64,000 nucleotides of DNA. Origin: Methylobacter sp. GTDB taxonomy: Bacteria; Pseudomonadota; Gammaproteobacteria; Methylococcales; Methylomonadaceae. The translations under genes and the position numbers were made by a program. Below are positions 44,443 to 56,412 of this stretch, one piece after another. Numbering within the stretch: the first letter of the stretch is position 1; each line of letters starts with the position of its first letter. The notes beneath the pieces are model-generated. The model had not been told where the DNA came from. It did no database searches and saw only the letters and a program-made list of their open reading frames with translations. The stretch is from the NCBI GenBank assembly GCA_024636505.1, contig JAGXGY010000014.1, positions 28,519 to 92,518 on the forward strand, written 5' to 3'.

Positions 44443-47013
44443 CTATACCATCCCCTTAAGCCGATAAAGCAACTCCAAAGCCTGCCGGGGACTGAGTTCA
44501 TCAGGGTTCATATCTTCCAGAAAACCGACAGCCGGATGACACTCTTTCGAGGAAAACAAATCCAGTTGATTGACCCCGGTTTCCGCCTGCTGTTCACTGT
44601 AGGCATGGTCTTCCAGATGCCGCAATTTGGCCTTGGCCTTGTCAATCACCGATCGCGGCACACCCGCCAGAGAGGCTACCTGCAAGCCGTAACTTTGGCT
44701 GGCCGGGCCGTCCTTAACCGCATGTAAAAATATAATCTTGTCGCCATGCTCCATCGCCTCCAGATGCACGTTTGCGATGGTTTTTTGTTCGTCGGGCAGC
44801 GTGGTCAGCTCAAAATAATGCGTCGCAAACAATGTAAATGCCTGGGTTTCTTTAGCCAGATAATCGGCGCAGGCCCAGGCCAGCGACAGGCCATCAAAGG
44901 TGCTGGTGCCGCGACCGATCTCGTCCATCAAGATCAGGCTTTTTGAAGTCGCGTTATGCAGAATATTGGCGGTTTCCGACATTTCTACCATAAACGTAGA
45001 GCGACCGCTGGACAGGTCGTCGGACGCGCCGATACGGGTGAAAATCTTGTCGACAGGGCCGCAGCTTAAGGTTTTGGCCGGGACATAGCAGCCGATATGG
45101 GCGATTAATACGATCAGCGCGGCCTGGCGCATGTAAGTCGATTTACCGCCCATGTTCGGGCCGGTAATCACCAGCATCCGGCGCTGGTTGGAAAACGACA
45201 AATCATTGGGTACAAACGGAATGTCTGAAACCTGCTCAACGACCAGATGCCGACCGGCTTCTATCGTTATGCCGGGATTATCGACCAGCGTCGGTTGCGA
45301 TAAATTCAAGGTCTCGGCGCGTTCGGCAAAGTTGACCAAGACATCCAGTTCGGACAAGGCGGCAGCGCACTGTTGCAGCGGGATTAAGGATACGCCGATG
45401 ATGTTCAGCAATTCCTCGTACAAGGCTTTTTCAAAAGACAGCGATTTTTCCTCGGCGCTGAGCACCTTGTCTTCAAATGATTTCAGTTCCTCGGTAATGT
45501 AACGTTCGGCGCCTTTTAAGGTCTGCTTGCGGGTGTAATGCGCCGGGACTTTTTCCGCATGCAGGTTGGAAATCTCAATATAGTAACCATGTACCCGGTT
45601 GTATTTAACTTTCAGCGTGCTGATGCCGGTCGCCGCTTTTTCGCGGTTCTCCATATCAAGCAGAAACTGATCGGCGTTCTGGCTCAAGTTGCGCAACTCG
45701 TCCAGTTCCTGATGGTAGCCGGGCGCAATGACGCCGCCGTCGCGGATCAGCACCGGCGGATTGTCGATGATCGCCGCTTGCAGCAGCTTTAGCATTTCCG
45801 GCTGTTCGCCGATTTGTTCGCATAACAGCGTCAGTTGTGGATTGTCGCCGCCGGAAAGCGCCTGCTGCAACGCGGGCAACACCGCCAGGGTGTTGCGCAA
45901 CACCAGCAAATCTCTGGGCCGCGCCGATTTTAAGGCGATACGGGAGCTGATCCGTTCAATATCACCAACCTGTCGCAGCTGGGTTTGGCTGTCGTGATAC
46001 AACAACACATTCAGCAGGGTGTCGATGCAGGCATAGCGGTTGTTCAGAATCTCGCGATCGCGTAAGGGCCGGTTGATCCAACGCCTTAAACAACGGCTGC
46101 CCATCGCCGTGGCGGTTTTATCCAGCACCCCGAACAGCGTGTATTGCAGCTGCCCGGACGGGTGAAAATCCAGCTCCAGATTGCGGCGGCTGGCCGCATC
46201 CAGCAAAATGCTGTCGTCGCTGCTTTCGGTTTTTATACCTTGGATATGCGGCAGCACACTTTGCTGGGTGTCTTTAACATATTGCAGCAAACCGCCGGCC
46301 GCAGCGATCGCGGCAGGCATATTTTCGCAGCCGTAGCCTTTCAAATCAAGGGTGTTGAATTGCTTTAACACCAGTTGTTTGGCGCTTTCTGCTTCAAAAT
46401 GCCAGGGCGGTCTTCTGCACAAACCGCTGTGCTGCTTTAAGCTGGCAGGCAACGGCCAGTCTTCGCTGAACAGCAGTTCGGCAGGGTTAAGGCGGCCGAT
46501 TTCGCTCAATAGCTGATCGATGGATTCAACCTGTTGCAACACAAAACGGCCGCTGGTTAAATCCAGGCTGGCGATACCGTGTTGGGAGTTTGGAAACGAA
46601 CACACCGCGACCAGCAGATTATCTTTACGGTCTTCGAGCAAGGCTTCGTCGGTGACCGTGCCCGGGGTCACGATGCGCACCACCTTGCGTTCGACAGGTC
46701 CCTTGGACGTTGCCGGATCGCCGATTTGTTCGCACAGCGCGACCGATTCGCCATGCCGTAACAGCTTGGCAAGATAGCCTTCAGCCGCGTGATGAGGAAT
46801 TCCGGCCATAGGAATCGGCAAGCCGGCCGATTGCCCCCGACTGGTCAAGGTAATATCCAGCAGTTGCGAGGCTTTTTTGGCGTCATCGAAAAACAGTTCG
46901 TAAAAGTCCCCCATGCGGTAGAACAACAAAGTATCGGGGTGATCTGACTTGATGCGCAAGAATTGCTGCATCATCGGCGTGTGCGGGTCGGTGGTTTTTT
47001 GTTTTATACTCAT
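44443..47013 (-). CDS. mutS: DNA mismatch repair protein MutS
   Basis: 856 residues, normal length. The mismatch-binding motif [11 protein letters not shown] is at residue 30-40 (Phe-x-Glu wedge), the clamp and lever domains follow, and Walker [14 protein letters not shown] with [16 protein letters not shown] lies in the ATPase near residues 615-700. The C-terminal helix-turn-helix and tail ([16 protein letters not shown]) are intact. It starts divergently from pncC, 36 bases away. Confidence 0.97.
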   Translation of the reverse strand: MSIKQKTTDPHTPMMQQFLRIKSDHPDTLLFYRMGDFYELFFDDAKKASQLLDITLTSRGQSAGLPIPMAGIPHHAAEGYLAKLLRHGESVALCEQIGDPATSKGPVERKVVRIVTPGTVTDEALLEDRKDNLLVAVCSFPNSQHGIASLDLTSGRFVLQQVESIDQLLSEIGRLNPAELLFSEDWPLPASLKQHSGLCRRPPWHFEAESAKQLVLKQFNTLDLKGYGCENMPAAIAAAGGLLQYVKDTQQSVLPHIQGIKTESSDDSILLDAASRRNLELDFHPSGQLQYTLFGVLDKTATAMGSRCLRRWINRPLRDREILNNRYACIDTLLNVLLYHDSQTQLRQVGDIERISSRIALKSARPRDLLVLRNTLAVLPALQQALSGGDNPQLTLLCEQIGEQPEMLKLLQAAIIDNPPVLIRDGGVIAPGYHQELDELRNLSQNADQFLLDMENREKAATGISTLKVKYNRVHGYYIEISNLHAEKVPAHYTRKQTLKGAERYITEELKSFEDKVLSAEEKSLSFEKALYEELLNIIGVSLIPLQQCAAALSELDVLVNFAERAETLNLSQPTLVDNPGITIEAGRHLVVEQVSDIPFVPNDLSFSNQRRMLVITGPNMGGKSTYMRQAALIVLIAHIGCYVPAKTLSCGPVDKIFTRIGASDDLSSGRSTFMVEMSETANILHNATSKSLILMDEIGRGTSTFDGLSLAWACADYLAKETQAFTLFATHYFELTTLPDEQKTIANVHLEAMEHGDKIIFLHAVKDGPASQSYGLQVASLAGVPRSVIDKAKAKLRHLEDHAYSEQQAETGVNQLDLFSSKECHPAVGFLEDMNPDELSPRQALELLYRLKGMV

Positions 47014-47049
47014 TAGTCTATTTTATCCGAAGTCGCACGAGGTCACATC

Positions 47050-47532
47050 ATGGAGTCTGAATTATTTAAACTGGCAGAACAGCTGGGCCGTTTATTAAAG
47101 GCTAGCGGCAAAACAATAGCCACAGCCGAATCCTGCACCGGCGGTTGGATCGCCCAAACGATTACCGAGATTCCGGGTAGCTCGGCCTGGTTCGACCGAG
47201 GCTTTGTTACCTATAGCAATGCCGCCAAAGTGCAAATGCTGGGCATCAGTGTGCAACTATTGGAAGACTACGGTGCGGTGAGTGCCGAAGCTGCAACACA
47301 AATGGCGGCGGCTGCCCTGACCCACAGCAATGCCGATATTGCGGTTGCGGTGACCGGCATAGCCGGACCCGATGGCGGAACTCAGGAGAAACCGGTCGGC
47401 ACTGTATTTATCGCCTGGGCACATAAAAGCGGAGCAGCTAAGGCGGTCAAAAAGCAATTTTCAGGCAACCGGCGACAAATAAGAGCGCAAACGGTGAAAA
47501 GCGCTATCGAGGGGATGTGGTTGTTTTTATAA
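47050..47532 (+). CDS. pncC: Nicotinamide-nucleotide amidohydrolase (CinA C-terminal type)
   Basis: 160 residues, the stand-alone C-terminal domain of CinA. It has ATAESCTGGWIAQTIT, the GSSAWFDRGFVTYSN segment and VAVTGIAGPDGGTQEKPVGTV (in parts). It converts nicotinamide mononucleotide to nicotinate mononucleotide in pyridine nucleotide recycling. A gagg ribosome site is present. The gene often lies next to mutS and recA in proteobacteria; only mutS is here. Confidence 0.92.
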   Translation: MESELFKLAEQLGRLLKASGKTIATAESCTGGWIAQTITEIPGSSAWFDRGFVTYSNAAKVQMLGISVQLLEDYGAVSAEAATQMAAAALTHSNADIAVAVTGIAGPDGGTQEKPVGTVFIAWAHKSGAAKAVKKQFSGNRRQIRAQTVKSAIEGMWLFL

Positions 47533-47559
47533 GGTTAGGCGGGTTGACCTATATTTCAC

Positions 47560-48462
47560 TTACATTATTTTATCGACGGGTTTGGCAGGTTTTAATCCGG
47601 TGAATCGATCAAATAATGTATGCACCAGCAATGCGCCGAGTATCAGTAAGGTGCCTGTGACGACTTTGATGGTCAACGGTTCATGATTGACGGCATGGCC
47701 TAGCAACAGGGCCATGACCGGCGAAACCAGGGTAACCAGTGCAACTTTGGCGGTGCTCTGATAAAGCAGCAAATAATAATAAAGCACAAAGCCGAATGTC
47801 GTGGCTATTGCGCCCAGATAGACAATGGCGGCCAGACTGATCGGCGAAATTTCAGTCGGCCAATGCCCGTCGAATACCGCCCAGGTCATCAGGTAAAGCG
47901 GCAGGGATAACAACAGTCCGCCGGTTACCTGGGACAAAGCCGGCATTTTTGCATCAATGCGTTTGACCCAAACCGAACTGACGGCCTGCAAAAATGTCGA
48001 CGCCAATACGCCGATGATACCCGGTACTGCGCCATGACCTATTTGCAATGCCGAGCCGAACAGTGTCCACAAACCGCTAATGCCCAGAATATAGGCCAGC
48101 AGGTTGCCAATGGTTAGGCTTCGCTCTCTTAGCCAGATTGCCGCCAATAAAGCCATCATCAGCGGCAAAAGACCAAATAGCACCGAAATCCAGCCGGAAG
48201 GGATAAACTGCGCCGCCCAATATACCGTCAGTATTGAACCGTAAATTTGTACGGCCACGGCCAGATACGTTTCAAGCGCCTGGCGATGCCAGGGTAAGCG
48301 TTGTTTCGATAGACTCAGCATCAATAAGATACAAACGGTACCAATCGCCATCCGACCGGTTGCCGCGAACAGAAATCCCGGTCCTTCGCCGCTCCATTTG
48401 ATAGCCAGCGGCGTTGTTGCCCAAAGTAGAATAATACCGATGTAGGCTAGGTAGATACGCAT
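47560..48462 (-). CDS. EamA/DMT-family transporter
   Basis: 300 residues with ten membrane helices in two repeated halves, as in the EamA (drug/metabolite) group. The family residues appear in IILLWATTPLAIKWSGEG at the start and ATTFGFVLYYYLL plus LVSPVMALLLGHAVNHEPLT (in parts) in the second half. The substrate cannot be told; exporters of amino acids and other small metabolites belong here. It is convergent with pncC. Confidence 0.85.
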   Translation of the reverse strand: MRIYLAYIGIILLWATTPLAIKWSGEGPGFLFAATGRMAIGTVCILLMLSLSKQRLPWHRQALETYLAVAVQIYGSILTVYWAAQFIPSGWISVLFGLLPLMMALLAAIWLRERSLTIGNLLAYILGISGLWTLFGSALQIGHGAVPGIIGVLASTFLQAVSSVWVKRIDAKMPALSQVTGGLLLSLPLYLMTWAVFDGHWPTEISPISLAAIVYLGAIATTFGFVLYYYLLLYQSTAKVALVTLVSPVMALLLGHAVNHEPLTIKVVTGTLLILGALLVHTLFDRFTGLKPAKPVDKIM

Positions 48463-48582
48463 GGATCCGAATCGGGTGAGAGAGGGTTGACTAAAATATA
48501 TTCCTCTTATTCAACCCTGATATAAGCGTCTATTCGTGTAGAGCAGGGCATAATGGCGACCGGCTGGTCGCCAAGGGATAAC

Positions 48583-48978
48583 TTACCTGACTGGCGCTAA
48601 TTCAAAAATAATCAACTCCGCAGTGTCGTCGCCGACATTTTCTACCGACATCCGATCGCCCGTTTCCCAAAAAACTTCACCGGCAGAGTAGGTAGCGGCT
48701 TTGCCGTGCTCGACGACTTTTAACGTACCCTTAACCACGTAACGAGGCCCCGGTCCTTGATGAGTATGCCAAGGTGTTTTAAAGCCCAATGGAAACGCGA
48801 CCCGTATCATTTTGGCATTGATGTTCGGATTGGGAAGTTCCAGTTTTTTTTCTAATAGCAGGGTTCTATCCAGGCCGGTTTTCTGTTGGGCTGAAACAGA
48901 TGCTATATTGCCAAGAGATAGTGCTGTGAATGCTGTTAGCATAAATGCTGTCGATTTGATAGTTGGTATTTTTAACAT
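48583..48978 (-). CDS. Exported cupin-domain protein
   Basis: 131 residues with a signal peptide (about 1-30, ending ASVSAQ). A small cupin barrel follows with metal-ligand-like PWHTHQGPGPRYVVKG and a second motif GEVFWETGDRMSVEN. The His pair and Glu suggest a bound metal. Periplasmic cupins of this size have no fixed role. It stands alone, downstream of hemF's divergent promoter region. Confidence 0.78.
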   Translation of the reverse strand: MLKIPTIKSTAFMLTAFTALSLGNIASVSAQQKTGLDRTLLLEKKLELPNPNINAKMIRVAFPLGFKTPWHTHQGPGPRYVVKGTLKVVEHGKAATYSAGEVFWETGDRMSVENVGDDTAELIIFELAPVR

Positions 48979-49142
48979 GTGTCGGCCTCGGGATGGTCTG
49001 TTTTAGGGGGGAGCTGTCAGTTTTTTAACAAGGCGCTTGAGTCATAAATATATTTTTTCCTGTGAGTACAAAATTTACCAATGCGCGCCCAATATCTGCA
49101 AGATGATAGCACTTTGATCGACTTGCTGAATGATAGAAATGA

Positions 49143-50117
<975 letters not shown>

Positions 50118-50124
50118 AAATACA

Positions 50125-50170
50125 CCGTGGGAGCGACGCCCACGTCGCGACGTGGGCGTCGCTCCCACGG
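50125..50170. repeat. REP-type perfect palindrome, 46 bases
   Basis: ccgtgggagcgacgcccacg and its complement meet with no loop. It belongs to the same family as 24312-24369 (cccacg in place of cctacg). Its position right after hemF suggests a role as transcript end. Confidence 0.9.
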
Positions 50171-50190
50171 GTGCGGTAACTTTTTTACGC

Positions 50191-50219
50191 TTGCCTGCGA
50201 CTGGATTGAAACTTATAAT
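50191..50219 (+). promoter_or_regulatory. Promoter of argD-argF
   Basis: TTGCCT and a perfect TATAAT are separated by 17 bases, about 70 bases before argD. Confidence 0.5.
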
Positions 50220-50286
50220 CGAGCATTTTTTTAACGGGCGGCAGCGAGCGGCCTGTATTCTTTAATAAATATTAAAAATAAACGCA

Positions 50287-51465
50287 ATGACCAGCCACAT
50301 TATGCCAACTTACGGCCGCCTGCCCATTACCTTTGAACGGGGCGAGGGCGCTTGGTTGTTTGATGGCAACAATAACCGCTATCTGGACGCCTTAGCCGGT
50401 ATCGCCGTGTGCAACTTAGGACACGCACATCCGGCGGTGCATCAAGCCATCTGCAAGCAAAGCGAAAAATTGCTGCATACCTCAAACCTTTACGGCATTG
50501 CCGTGCAGGAACAGTTGGCCGACCGCTTGACCGAAAAAAGCGGCATGGATAACGTGTTTTTTTGCAATTCCGGCGCCGAAGCCAATGAGGCGGCGATTAA
50601 ATTGGCGCGTAAATACGGCCACGGGCAGGGCATAGACAATCCGGCGATCATCGTCATGGAAAGAAGTTTTCATGGCCGCACACTGGCAACATTGAGCGCC
50701 ACCGGCAACGCCAAAATCCAGCAAGGCTTTGCGCCGCTGGTTGAAGGCTTTATCCGCGTGCCTTACAACGACATCGACGCGATCGAGCAAGCGCTTTTGC
50801 AGCATAGCAATGTCGTTGCTGTGCTGCTTGAGCCGATACAAGGCGAGGGCGGCGTCAATATTCCCGCCGCCGATTACCTGAACCAAGTGCGCAGTGTGTG
50901 CGACCAACACAAACTATTGATGATGCTGGATGAAATCCAGACTGGCATCGGTCGTACCGGCAGGTTTCTGGCTTTCCAGCACAACGGCATAGTGCCTGAC
51001 GTGTGTACGCTGGCTAAGGCCTTGGGTAACGGCGTGCCCATTGGCGCCTGTCTCGCCCGAGGCAAAGCCGCCGGCATCTTGACTGCAGGCAATCACGGCT
51101 CCACTTTTGGCGGCAATCCGCTGGCTTGTAGCGCGGCGTTGGCGGTATTGGCAACCCTGGATGCCGAAAACCTGATCGAACAGGCGGCGCAAAAAGGCGA
51201 TGCGATTTGTGCGGCATTTAAACAACGCTTAGACGGCAATACGCATGTGGTCGATATTCGTCATCAAGGCCTGATGATCGGTATTGAGCTGGACCAGTCC
51301 TGTGTCGAACTGGTGCAAGCTGCATTGCAAAATAATCTGTTGATTAATGTCACCGCTGAAAAAACCATTCGTTTACTGCCGCCGTTAATTATCGATGAAC
51401 AACAAATCACTCAACTCGTAGAAATTTTATCGACGCTTATTGTTAAGCATACAAACACCCTATGA
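50287..51465 (+). CDS. argD: Acetylornithine aminotransferase
   Basis: 392 residues, class III aminotransferase. The opening [19 protein letters not shown] (in parts), [21 protein letters not shown] (in parts), the [10 protein letters not shown] segment, [12 protein letters not shown] and the PLP Lys in [13 protein letters not shown] are all as in ArgD. It transfers an amino group from glutamate to N-acetylglutamate semialdehyde, the fourth step of arginine synthesis. It overlaps argF by 4 bases; argA lies 6 kb downstream. Confidence 0.94.
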   Translation: MTSHIMPTYGRLPITFERGEGAWLFDGNNNRYLDALAGIAVCNLGHAHPAVHQAICKQSEKLLHTSNLYGIAVQEQLADRLTEKSGMDNVFFCNSGAEANEAAIKLARKYGHGQGIDNPAIIVMERSFHGRTLATLSATGNAKIQQGFAPLVEGFIRVPYNDIDAIEQALLQHSNVVAVLLEPIQGEGGVNIPAADYLNQVRSVCDQHKLLMMLDEIQTGIGRTGRFLAFQHNGIVPDVCTLAKALGNGVPIGACLARGKAAGILTAGNHGSTFGGNPLACSAALAVLATLDAENLIEQAAQKGDAICAAFKQRLDGNTHVVDIRHQGLMIGIELDQSCVELVQAALQNNLLINVTAEKTIRLLPPLIIDEQQITQLVEILSTLIVKHTNTL

Positions 51466-52370
51466 ATCCTAGACATTTTATCAGCCTGCTGGATTTATCC
51501 GGCGACGAGTTTCGTCGCTTGATCAACAGAGGCATTGTTTTAAAAAACAATCGCGATCCTGATTACCAACCGTTAAAAGGTCAGGTATTGGCGATGATTT
51601 TTGAAAAATCATCGACGCGCACCCGTATTTCATTTGAATCCGGCATGAGTCATTTTGGCGGTAGCGCGCTGTTCTTATCGCCCAGAGATACTCAGTTGGG
51701 CCGTGGTGAGCCGTTGCAAGACAGCGCCAAAGTTATTTCCAGCATGGTTGACGGCATTATGCTTAGAACCGATAAACACGAAACGGTGACCACATTTGCT
51801 CAGTATTCCAGTGTTCCCGTGATCAACGGCTTGACCGATTTGCAGCATCCCTGCCAATTGCTGGCCGATATGCAGACCTATTTTGAACATCGCGGCGACA
51901 TTCAAGGCAAAACGGTGACCTGGATCGGCGACGGCAATAATATGTGCCATTCTTATATTCATGCGGCGATGGTGCTGGATTTTGCTTTAAATATTGCCTG
52001 TCCAAAAGAGTATCAGCCGTTGGCATCGATCGTCGAAGCCAGTGGTGAACGCATCCGTTTCTTTGATACACCGTTGGCCGCTGCTCAAAATTCAGATCTG
52101 GTGGTCACCGACGTCTGGGCCAGCATGGGGCAGGAAGAAGAGCAAAAACTGCGCGAATTGGCCTTTGAAAATTATCAGGTCAACGCCGAGGTGATGAAAG
52201 CGGCGCATAGTGATGCCTTGTTTATGCATTGTTTGCCCGCTCATCGAGGCGAGGAAGTCAGTGCTGAAGTAATTGACGGCTCTCAAAGCGTTATTTTCGA
52301 TGAGGCTGAAAATCGCCTGCATGCGCAAAAATCGCTATTGGAATTTCTTATGTGCAAAAAATCACGTTAG
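51462..52370 (+). CDS. argF: Ornithine carbamoyltransferase
   Basis: 302 residues. The carbamoyl-phosphate motif is [10 protein letters not shown], the [11 protein letters not shown] region and [12 protein letters not shown] follow, and the ornithine-binding Cys is in [12 protein letters not shown]. It makes citrulline from ornithine and carbamoyl phosphate. Translation is coupled to argD by the ATGA overlap. Confidence 0.96.
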   Translation: MNPRHFISLLDLSGDEFRRLINRGIVLKNNRDPDYQPLKGQVLAMIFEKSSTRTRISFESGMSHFGGSALFLSPRDTQLGRGEPLQDSAKVISSMVDGIMLRTDKHETVTTFAQYSSVPVINGLTDLQHPCQLLADMQTYFEHRGDIQGKTVTWIGDGNNMCHSYIHAAMVLDFALNIACPKEYQPLASIVEASGERIRFFDTPLAAAQNSDLVVTDVWASMGQEEEQKLRELAFENYQVNAEVMKAAHSDALFMHCLPAHRGEEVSAEVIDGSQSVIFDEAENRLHAQKSLLEFLMCKKSR

Positions 52371-52420
52371 AATTGACTTGAGTTGTATCGGTTTTTTTCG
52401 GCAACTGCTCCGTGCAGTCA

Positions 52421-52509
52421 TACCGCTTTACGACACTTCCGCCATCCATGGCAGTCGGTTGCATCGGTTCCCTACCGTTTTGCGACACTTCCGCCATCCA
52501 TGGCAGTCG
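52421..52509. repeat. Direct repeat, 37 bases, two copies
   Basis: 52421-52457 and 52473-52509 differ at two positions and are 52 bases apart start to start; each ends ccatccatggcagtcg. That end resembles the repeat inside smc (catccatgacagtcg). Confidence 0.8.
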
Positions 52510-52535
52510 ATAAATGATTAACAATAGAGATTCAC

Positions 52536-53204
52536 GTGAAAAAAATATTTAGCTCGTTTTTTATTCTAATGGTAACTTTTGGTTCAGCACAGGCTAAAAC
52601 CGTTTATGTTACCGATATTTTGAATTTGTCACTTAAGAGTGAAGCCAGTAATAAAAGTAAAGTTGTAAAATTGCTGCCGACCGGTACCCCGATGACAGTC
52701 ATAGACGAAGGCAATGGGTTTTATCATGTCCGTATGAGTGACGGCACAGAAGGCTATATGCCAATCCGCAATACCATGAAAGAGCCATCCAGTCGCTCTC
52801 AATTAGAGGCGGTCAGCAAAAGTTTGGCGGCTATGCAGTCTGAAAATTCCACGCTTAAGGCTGAGTTATCGGCAATAAAAGAGTCGATCACTCCGGGAAC
52901 ATCTCTTGAGAAATCCTTGGAAGCAGAACGGGATCAGTTAAGCAGGGAACTCAATGAATTGAATAAAACCGCTGCCAGTGCCGTGGATTTGAAGAACCAG
53001 CGTGATGAGCTTCAAGAACGCGTAGTGAATGTTGAGCGCGAATTACAGCAATTCAAGCTTGAAAATCATGCATTGCAAGATACCGCTAACCAAGACTGGT
53101 TTTTATACGGCGGCCTGCTGGCTCTTATCGGTGTTATCTTAGGTTTTATTTTGCCTAAACTCAGCTGGCGTCGTAGCAGAACCAGCAACTGGGATACGTT
53201 TTAA
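52536..53204 (+). CDS. SH3b-domain membrane protein (TIGR04211-like)
   Basis: 222 residues from GTG 52536 (agaga in front). A signal peptide (MKKIFSSFFILMVTFGSAQA) leads to an SH3b domain (about 22-82, VTDILNLSLKSEASNKSKVV, in parts). A coiled coil follows (about 88-185), then one membrane helix near the C-terminus (WFLYGGLLALIGVILGFILP) and a basic tail. This layout is that of YgiM/TIGR04211 proteins, envelope proteins of uncertain role in proteobacteria. Confidence 0.87.
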   Translation: MKKIFSSFFILMVTFGSAQAKTVYVTDILNLSLKSEASNKSKVVKLLPTGTPMTVIDEGNGFYHVRMSDGTEGYMPIRNTMKEPSSRSQLEAVSKSLAAMQSENSTLKAELSAIKESITPGTSLEKSLEAERDQLSRELNELNKTAASAVDLKNQRDELQERVVNVERELQQFKLENHALQDTANQDWFLYGGLLALIGVILGFILPKLSWRRSRTSNWDTF

Positions 53205-53291
53205 ATCAGGTGAAAGGTTCAAGGTTCAAAAAGCCTCGTTCCCTGGATCTTTCCCTTTCGCCCTGAACCCTTTACCTTGAGCCTTACCATT

Positions 53292-54980
53292 ATGTCTGAC
53301 AAAAATACCCGCACATTTTCTTCTTTAGTCGTTGACGGCATGGAGCGCGCACCGAGTCGCGCCATGTTGCATGCCGTCGGTTTTAACAGTGAAGATTTCA
53401 AAAAACCGCAAATAGGCATTGCCTCGACCTGGAGCATGGTCACGCCGTGCAATATGCATATCAACAAGCTGGCCGATGCTGCCGCCGAGGGCGTCAATAA
53501 TGCCGACGGCAAAGCGGTGATCTTTAACACCATCACCATTTCCGACGGCATTTCGATGGGTACCGAGGGCATGAAATATTCGCTGGTGTCGCGCGAAGTG
53601 ATTGCCGACTCGATAGAAACTGTAGTCGGTTGCCAGGGTTTTGACGGTGTCGTCGCTATCGGCGGCTGTGACAAAAACATGCCGGGCTGCATGATTGCCT
53701 TGGCGCGTTTAAACCGCCCGGCGGTGTTCGTTTACGGCGGCACCATCATGCCCGGTTGCCACAAAGACAAAAAACTCGACGTGGTGTCGGTATTCGAAGC
53801 GGTCGGCGCCAGAGCCAATAACTTGATCGACGATGCCGAGCTTGCGGCAATCGAAGCCAAAGCCATTCCGGGCGCCGGTTCTTGCGGCGGCATGTACACC
53901 GCCAACACCATGGCCTCAGCCATCGAAGCCTTGGGTATGAGCTTGCCCAACAGTTCCGCCCAAGCCGCCATTTCCAACGACAAGCGTCTGGATTGCGAAC
54001 GTGCCGGTGCTGCGGTGTTGGAATTGCTGAAAAAAGATATCAAGCCGCGTGACATCATGACTAAGGCCGCGTTCGAGAACGCGATCACTGTCGTTATCGC
54101 CCTCGGCGGCTCGACCAATGCGGTATTGCATATTTTGGCGATGGCTAATTCAACCGGTGTCGACATTACCCTGGACGACTTCACCCGCATCGGAAAAAAC
54201 GTGCCGATGCTGGCTGATTTAAAGCCCAGCGGCCGCTATCTGATGACCGAACTGATTGAAATCGGCGGTATTCAGCCGTTGATGAAAATCCTGCTGGACA
54301 AAGGCTTGCTGCATGGCGATTGCTTGACCGTGACCGGCCTTACGCTGGCGGAAAATTTGGCCGAGGTCAAAGCCTATCCTGAACAGCAGGACGTGATTCA
54401 TTCTCTGGATAATCCGATCAAAAAAGACAGTCATTTGGTGGTGATGTACGGCAATTTGGCGGCACAAGGCGCAGTCGCCAAAATCACCGGCAAAGAAGGT
54501 CTGGTGTTTACTGGTAAAGCCAGGGTATTCGAGGCCGAAGAACAGGCGCTGAAAAGCATTTTGAACGGCGACATTGTTAAAGGCGATGTCATCGTAATCC
54601 GCTACGAAGGCCCCAAAGGCGGCCCCGGTATGCGTGAAATGTTGACGCCGACCTCGGCAGTCATGGGCAAAGGTTTGGGTAAGGACGTGGCGTTAATTAC
54701 CGACGGCCGGTTTTCCGGCGGCACCCACGGTTTTGTCGTTGGTCACATCACGCCAGAAGCCTATGTCGGCGGTGCACTGGCGATCGTCGAGAATGGCGAC
54801 AGCATCACCATCGACGCGGAAAACAACGAACTGACACTGCATGTCAATGAGCATAAAATCGCCCGTCGTCTTGAAAAGTGGACGCAACCAGCGCCGCGTT
54901 ATACCCGTGGGGTTTTGGCGAAATATGCCAAGCTGGTGAGTTCGGCTTCGTTGGGGGCGGTGACCGATAATTTGGATTGA
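53292..54980 (+). CDS. ilvD: Dihydroxy-acid dehydratase
   Basis: 562 residues from ATG 53292 (the upstream TTG at 53277 lies in a gene-flanking filler repeat). The Fe-S ligands are in the conserved segments around [20 protein letters not shown] and [13 protein letters not shown], and the C-terminal [17 protein letters not shown] is typical. It forms the 2-oxo acid precursors of valine and isoleucine. It stands alone here. Confidence 0.95.
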   Translation: MSDKNTRTFSSLVVDGMERAPSRAMLHAVGFNSEDFKKPQIGIASTWSMVTPCNMHINKLADAAAEGVNNADGKAVIFNTITISDGISMGTEGMKYSLVSREVIADSIETVVGCQGFDGVVAIGGCDKNMPGCMIALARLNRPAVFVYGGTIMPGCHKDKKLDVVSVFEAVGARANNLIDDAELAAIEAKAIPGAGSCGGMYTANTMASAIEALGMSLPNSSAQAAISNDKRLDCERAGAAVLELLKKDIKPRDIMTKAAFENAITVVIALGGSTNAVLHILAMANSTGVDITLDDFTRIGKNVPMLADLKPSGRYLMTELIEIGGIQPLMKILLDKGLLHGDCLTVTGLTLAENLAEVKAYPEQQDVIHSLDNPIKKDSHLVVMYGNLAAQGAVAKITGKEGLVFTGKARVFEAEEQALKSILNGDIVKGDVIVIRYEGPKGGPGMREMLTPTSAVMGKGLGKDVALITDGRFSGGTHGFVVGHITPEAYVGGALAIVENGDSITIDAENNELTLHVNEHKIARRLEKWTQPAPRYTRGVLAKYAKLVSSASLGAVTDNLD

Positions 54981-55007
54981 TTATGTTCTTTGGTTTTCAT
55001 CACGAAG

Positions 55008-55062
55008 ACACGAAGAACACGAAGAAAAATCCGTAGGATGGGCTGACGCAAGGAAGCCCATC
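55008..55062. repeat. Intergenic filler repeats at the island's left edge
   Basis: cacgaagacacgaagaacacg is a run of short cgaag-type units (55001-55025). It is followed by a hairpin gatgggct/agcccatc at 55037-55062. Both kinds recur between genes in related genomes, and they mark the left boundary of the ATPase/DUF4276 island. Confidence 0.5.
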
Positions 55063-55145
55063 GCTTTCATTGATGGTAAAGGTTTTACTACAGCTTTACC
55101 TGTCCTATATACCTAAAGCAGCGGGCTTTACTTAAGAGCAGTCAG

Positions 55146-55304
55146 ATGATTGGCGATAAATTAGCATCCAAAAACGACTTGATCGAGCTGGGAAATAGCT
55201 TACGCCGGGATATGCGTGAGTTGGAATACCTGATTGTCATCAAGTTGGGTGGCTTGATGGTGGTATTTATTGTAGTTGTCGCTACGCTAGTTAAATTGCT
55301 TTAA
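55146..55304 (+). CDS. Small membrane protein, truncated DUF1640-like
   Basis: A 52-residue open frame (ATG 55146, TAA 55302-55304). It has a charged N-terminal helix (NDLIELGNSLRRDMRELEY) and one membrane helix (IKLGGLMVVFIVVVATLVKLL, in parts). This is what the C-terminus of DUF1640/CCDC90-like proteins looks like; the usual coiled-coil N-terminus is absent, so it may be a remnant. It ends 4 bases before the ATPase start, which would allow translational coupling. A ribosome site is not obvious (agcagtcag). Confidence 0.5.
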   Translation: MIGDKLASKNDLIELGNSLRRDMRELEYLIVIKLGGLMVVFIVVVATLVKLL

Positions 55305-55308
55305 GGCT

Positions 55309-56412
55309 ATGGCAAAATTAAGCAAGCTCACTATTAAAGGTTATAAATCCATTCAAAATCTGGAAAACTTTGAATTGAGTAATCTTAATATTTTATTAGG
55401 CGCAAATGGGGCGGGGAAAAGTAATTTTATTTCTGTTTTTAAATTACTTGCCAATGTGTACGTCAAAAATTTACAGGTATATGTTCAAGAAAATGGTGGG
55501 GTAGATACGTTTCTACATTATGGTAGAAAAAAAACAACAAAAATTAGTATGGAGTTTTATTTTATAGATAATGGATATGTGTTTTCCTTAATTCCAACAA
55601 AGGACAATCGACTAATCTTTGAAAATGAAGTACTTTGTTTCACTGGTCATTGGATGTATCCCAGTGGAGCAACGGTGTTCCCATCATCGGCAGTTATCAA
55701 ATCAGCACACAGCGAAGCGATACTTAAAGATTCCACACATCAATATGCCAAATATATTAAACCAGCCATTGAAAGCTGGCGCGTTTATCACTTTCATGAC
55801 ACTAGCGATACGGCTTTAGTTAAACAAGTTCATTATGCTAATGACAATTTAAGGCTAAAAACGGATGCGGCTAATTTAGCGGCATTTTTATTGCGCTTAA
55901 AACAAAAATTCCCTAAAAATTATGAACAAATCGTTAAAACAATTCAATTAGTCGCGCCTTTTTTTGCAGATTTTGTACACAGAGACGATGAGGAATCTGT
56001 TCAACTTGAATGGTTAGAGGTTGGTAATTTAGATACGCCTTTTAAAGCACACGTTTTATCTGATGGCACATTACGGTTTATTTGTTTAGCAACTTTGTTA
56101 TTACAACCGTTCACCTTAATGAATGACACCATATTGATTGATGAACCTGAATTAGGTTTGCATCCTTATGCATTGGCTGTATTAGCGGATTTAATTAAAC
56201 GGGCTGCTGAGAAAAAACAATTAATTATTTCTACTCAATCGGTTGAGTTAATCAATCATTTTTCAGCGAATGATATTATCGTGGTGGATAGAGTTAATGA
56301 TGCATCAACGTTTAAACGGCTTGATGAAGAGCATTTAAAAGATTGGTTAGAAGATTATACGCTCGGTGATTTGTGGAAACAGAATATTATCGGCGGGAGA
56401 CCATCACGGTGA
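55309..56412 (+). CDS. AAA family ATPase (ABC/SMC-like, AAA_21 type)
   Basis: 367 residues. It shows Walker A LGANGAGKSN (about residues 31-40), the ABC-like signature LSDGTLRFICLATLLL, Walker B DTILIDEPELGLHP and the H-loop-like ISTQSVELINHF. No coiled coil or nuclease domain is fused. This is the ATPase of OLD/RecF-like two-gene systems. It shares 4 bases (GTGA) with the DUF4276 gene downstream. The gene is visibly richer in A and T than its neighbours, which suggests recent acquisition. A role in phage defence is likely by analogy with other ATPase plus TOPRIM-like pairs, but is not shown. Confidence 0.85.
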   Translation: MAKLSKLTIKGYKSIQNLENFELSNLNILLGANGAGKSNFISVFKLLANVYVKNLQVYVQENGGVDTFLHYGRKKTTKISMEFYFIDNGYVFSLIPTKDNRLIFENEVLCFTGHWMYPSGATVFPSSAVIKSAHSEAILKDSTHQYAKYIKPAIESWRVYHFHDTSDTALVKQVHYANDNLRLKTDAANLAAFLLRLKQKFPKNYEQIVKTIQLVAPFFADFVHRDDEESVQLEWLEVGNLDTPFKAHVLSDGTLRFICLATLLLQPFTLMNDTILIDEPELGLHPYALAVLADLIKRAAEKKQLIISTQSVELINHFSANDIIVVDRVNDASTFKRLDEEHLKDWLEDYTLGDLWKQNIIGGRPSR

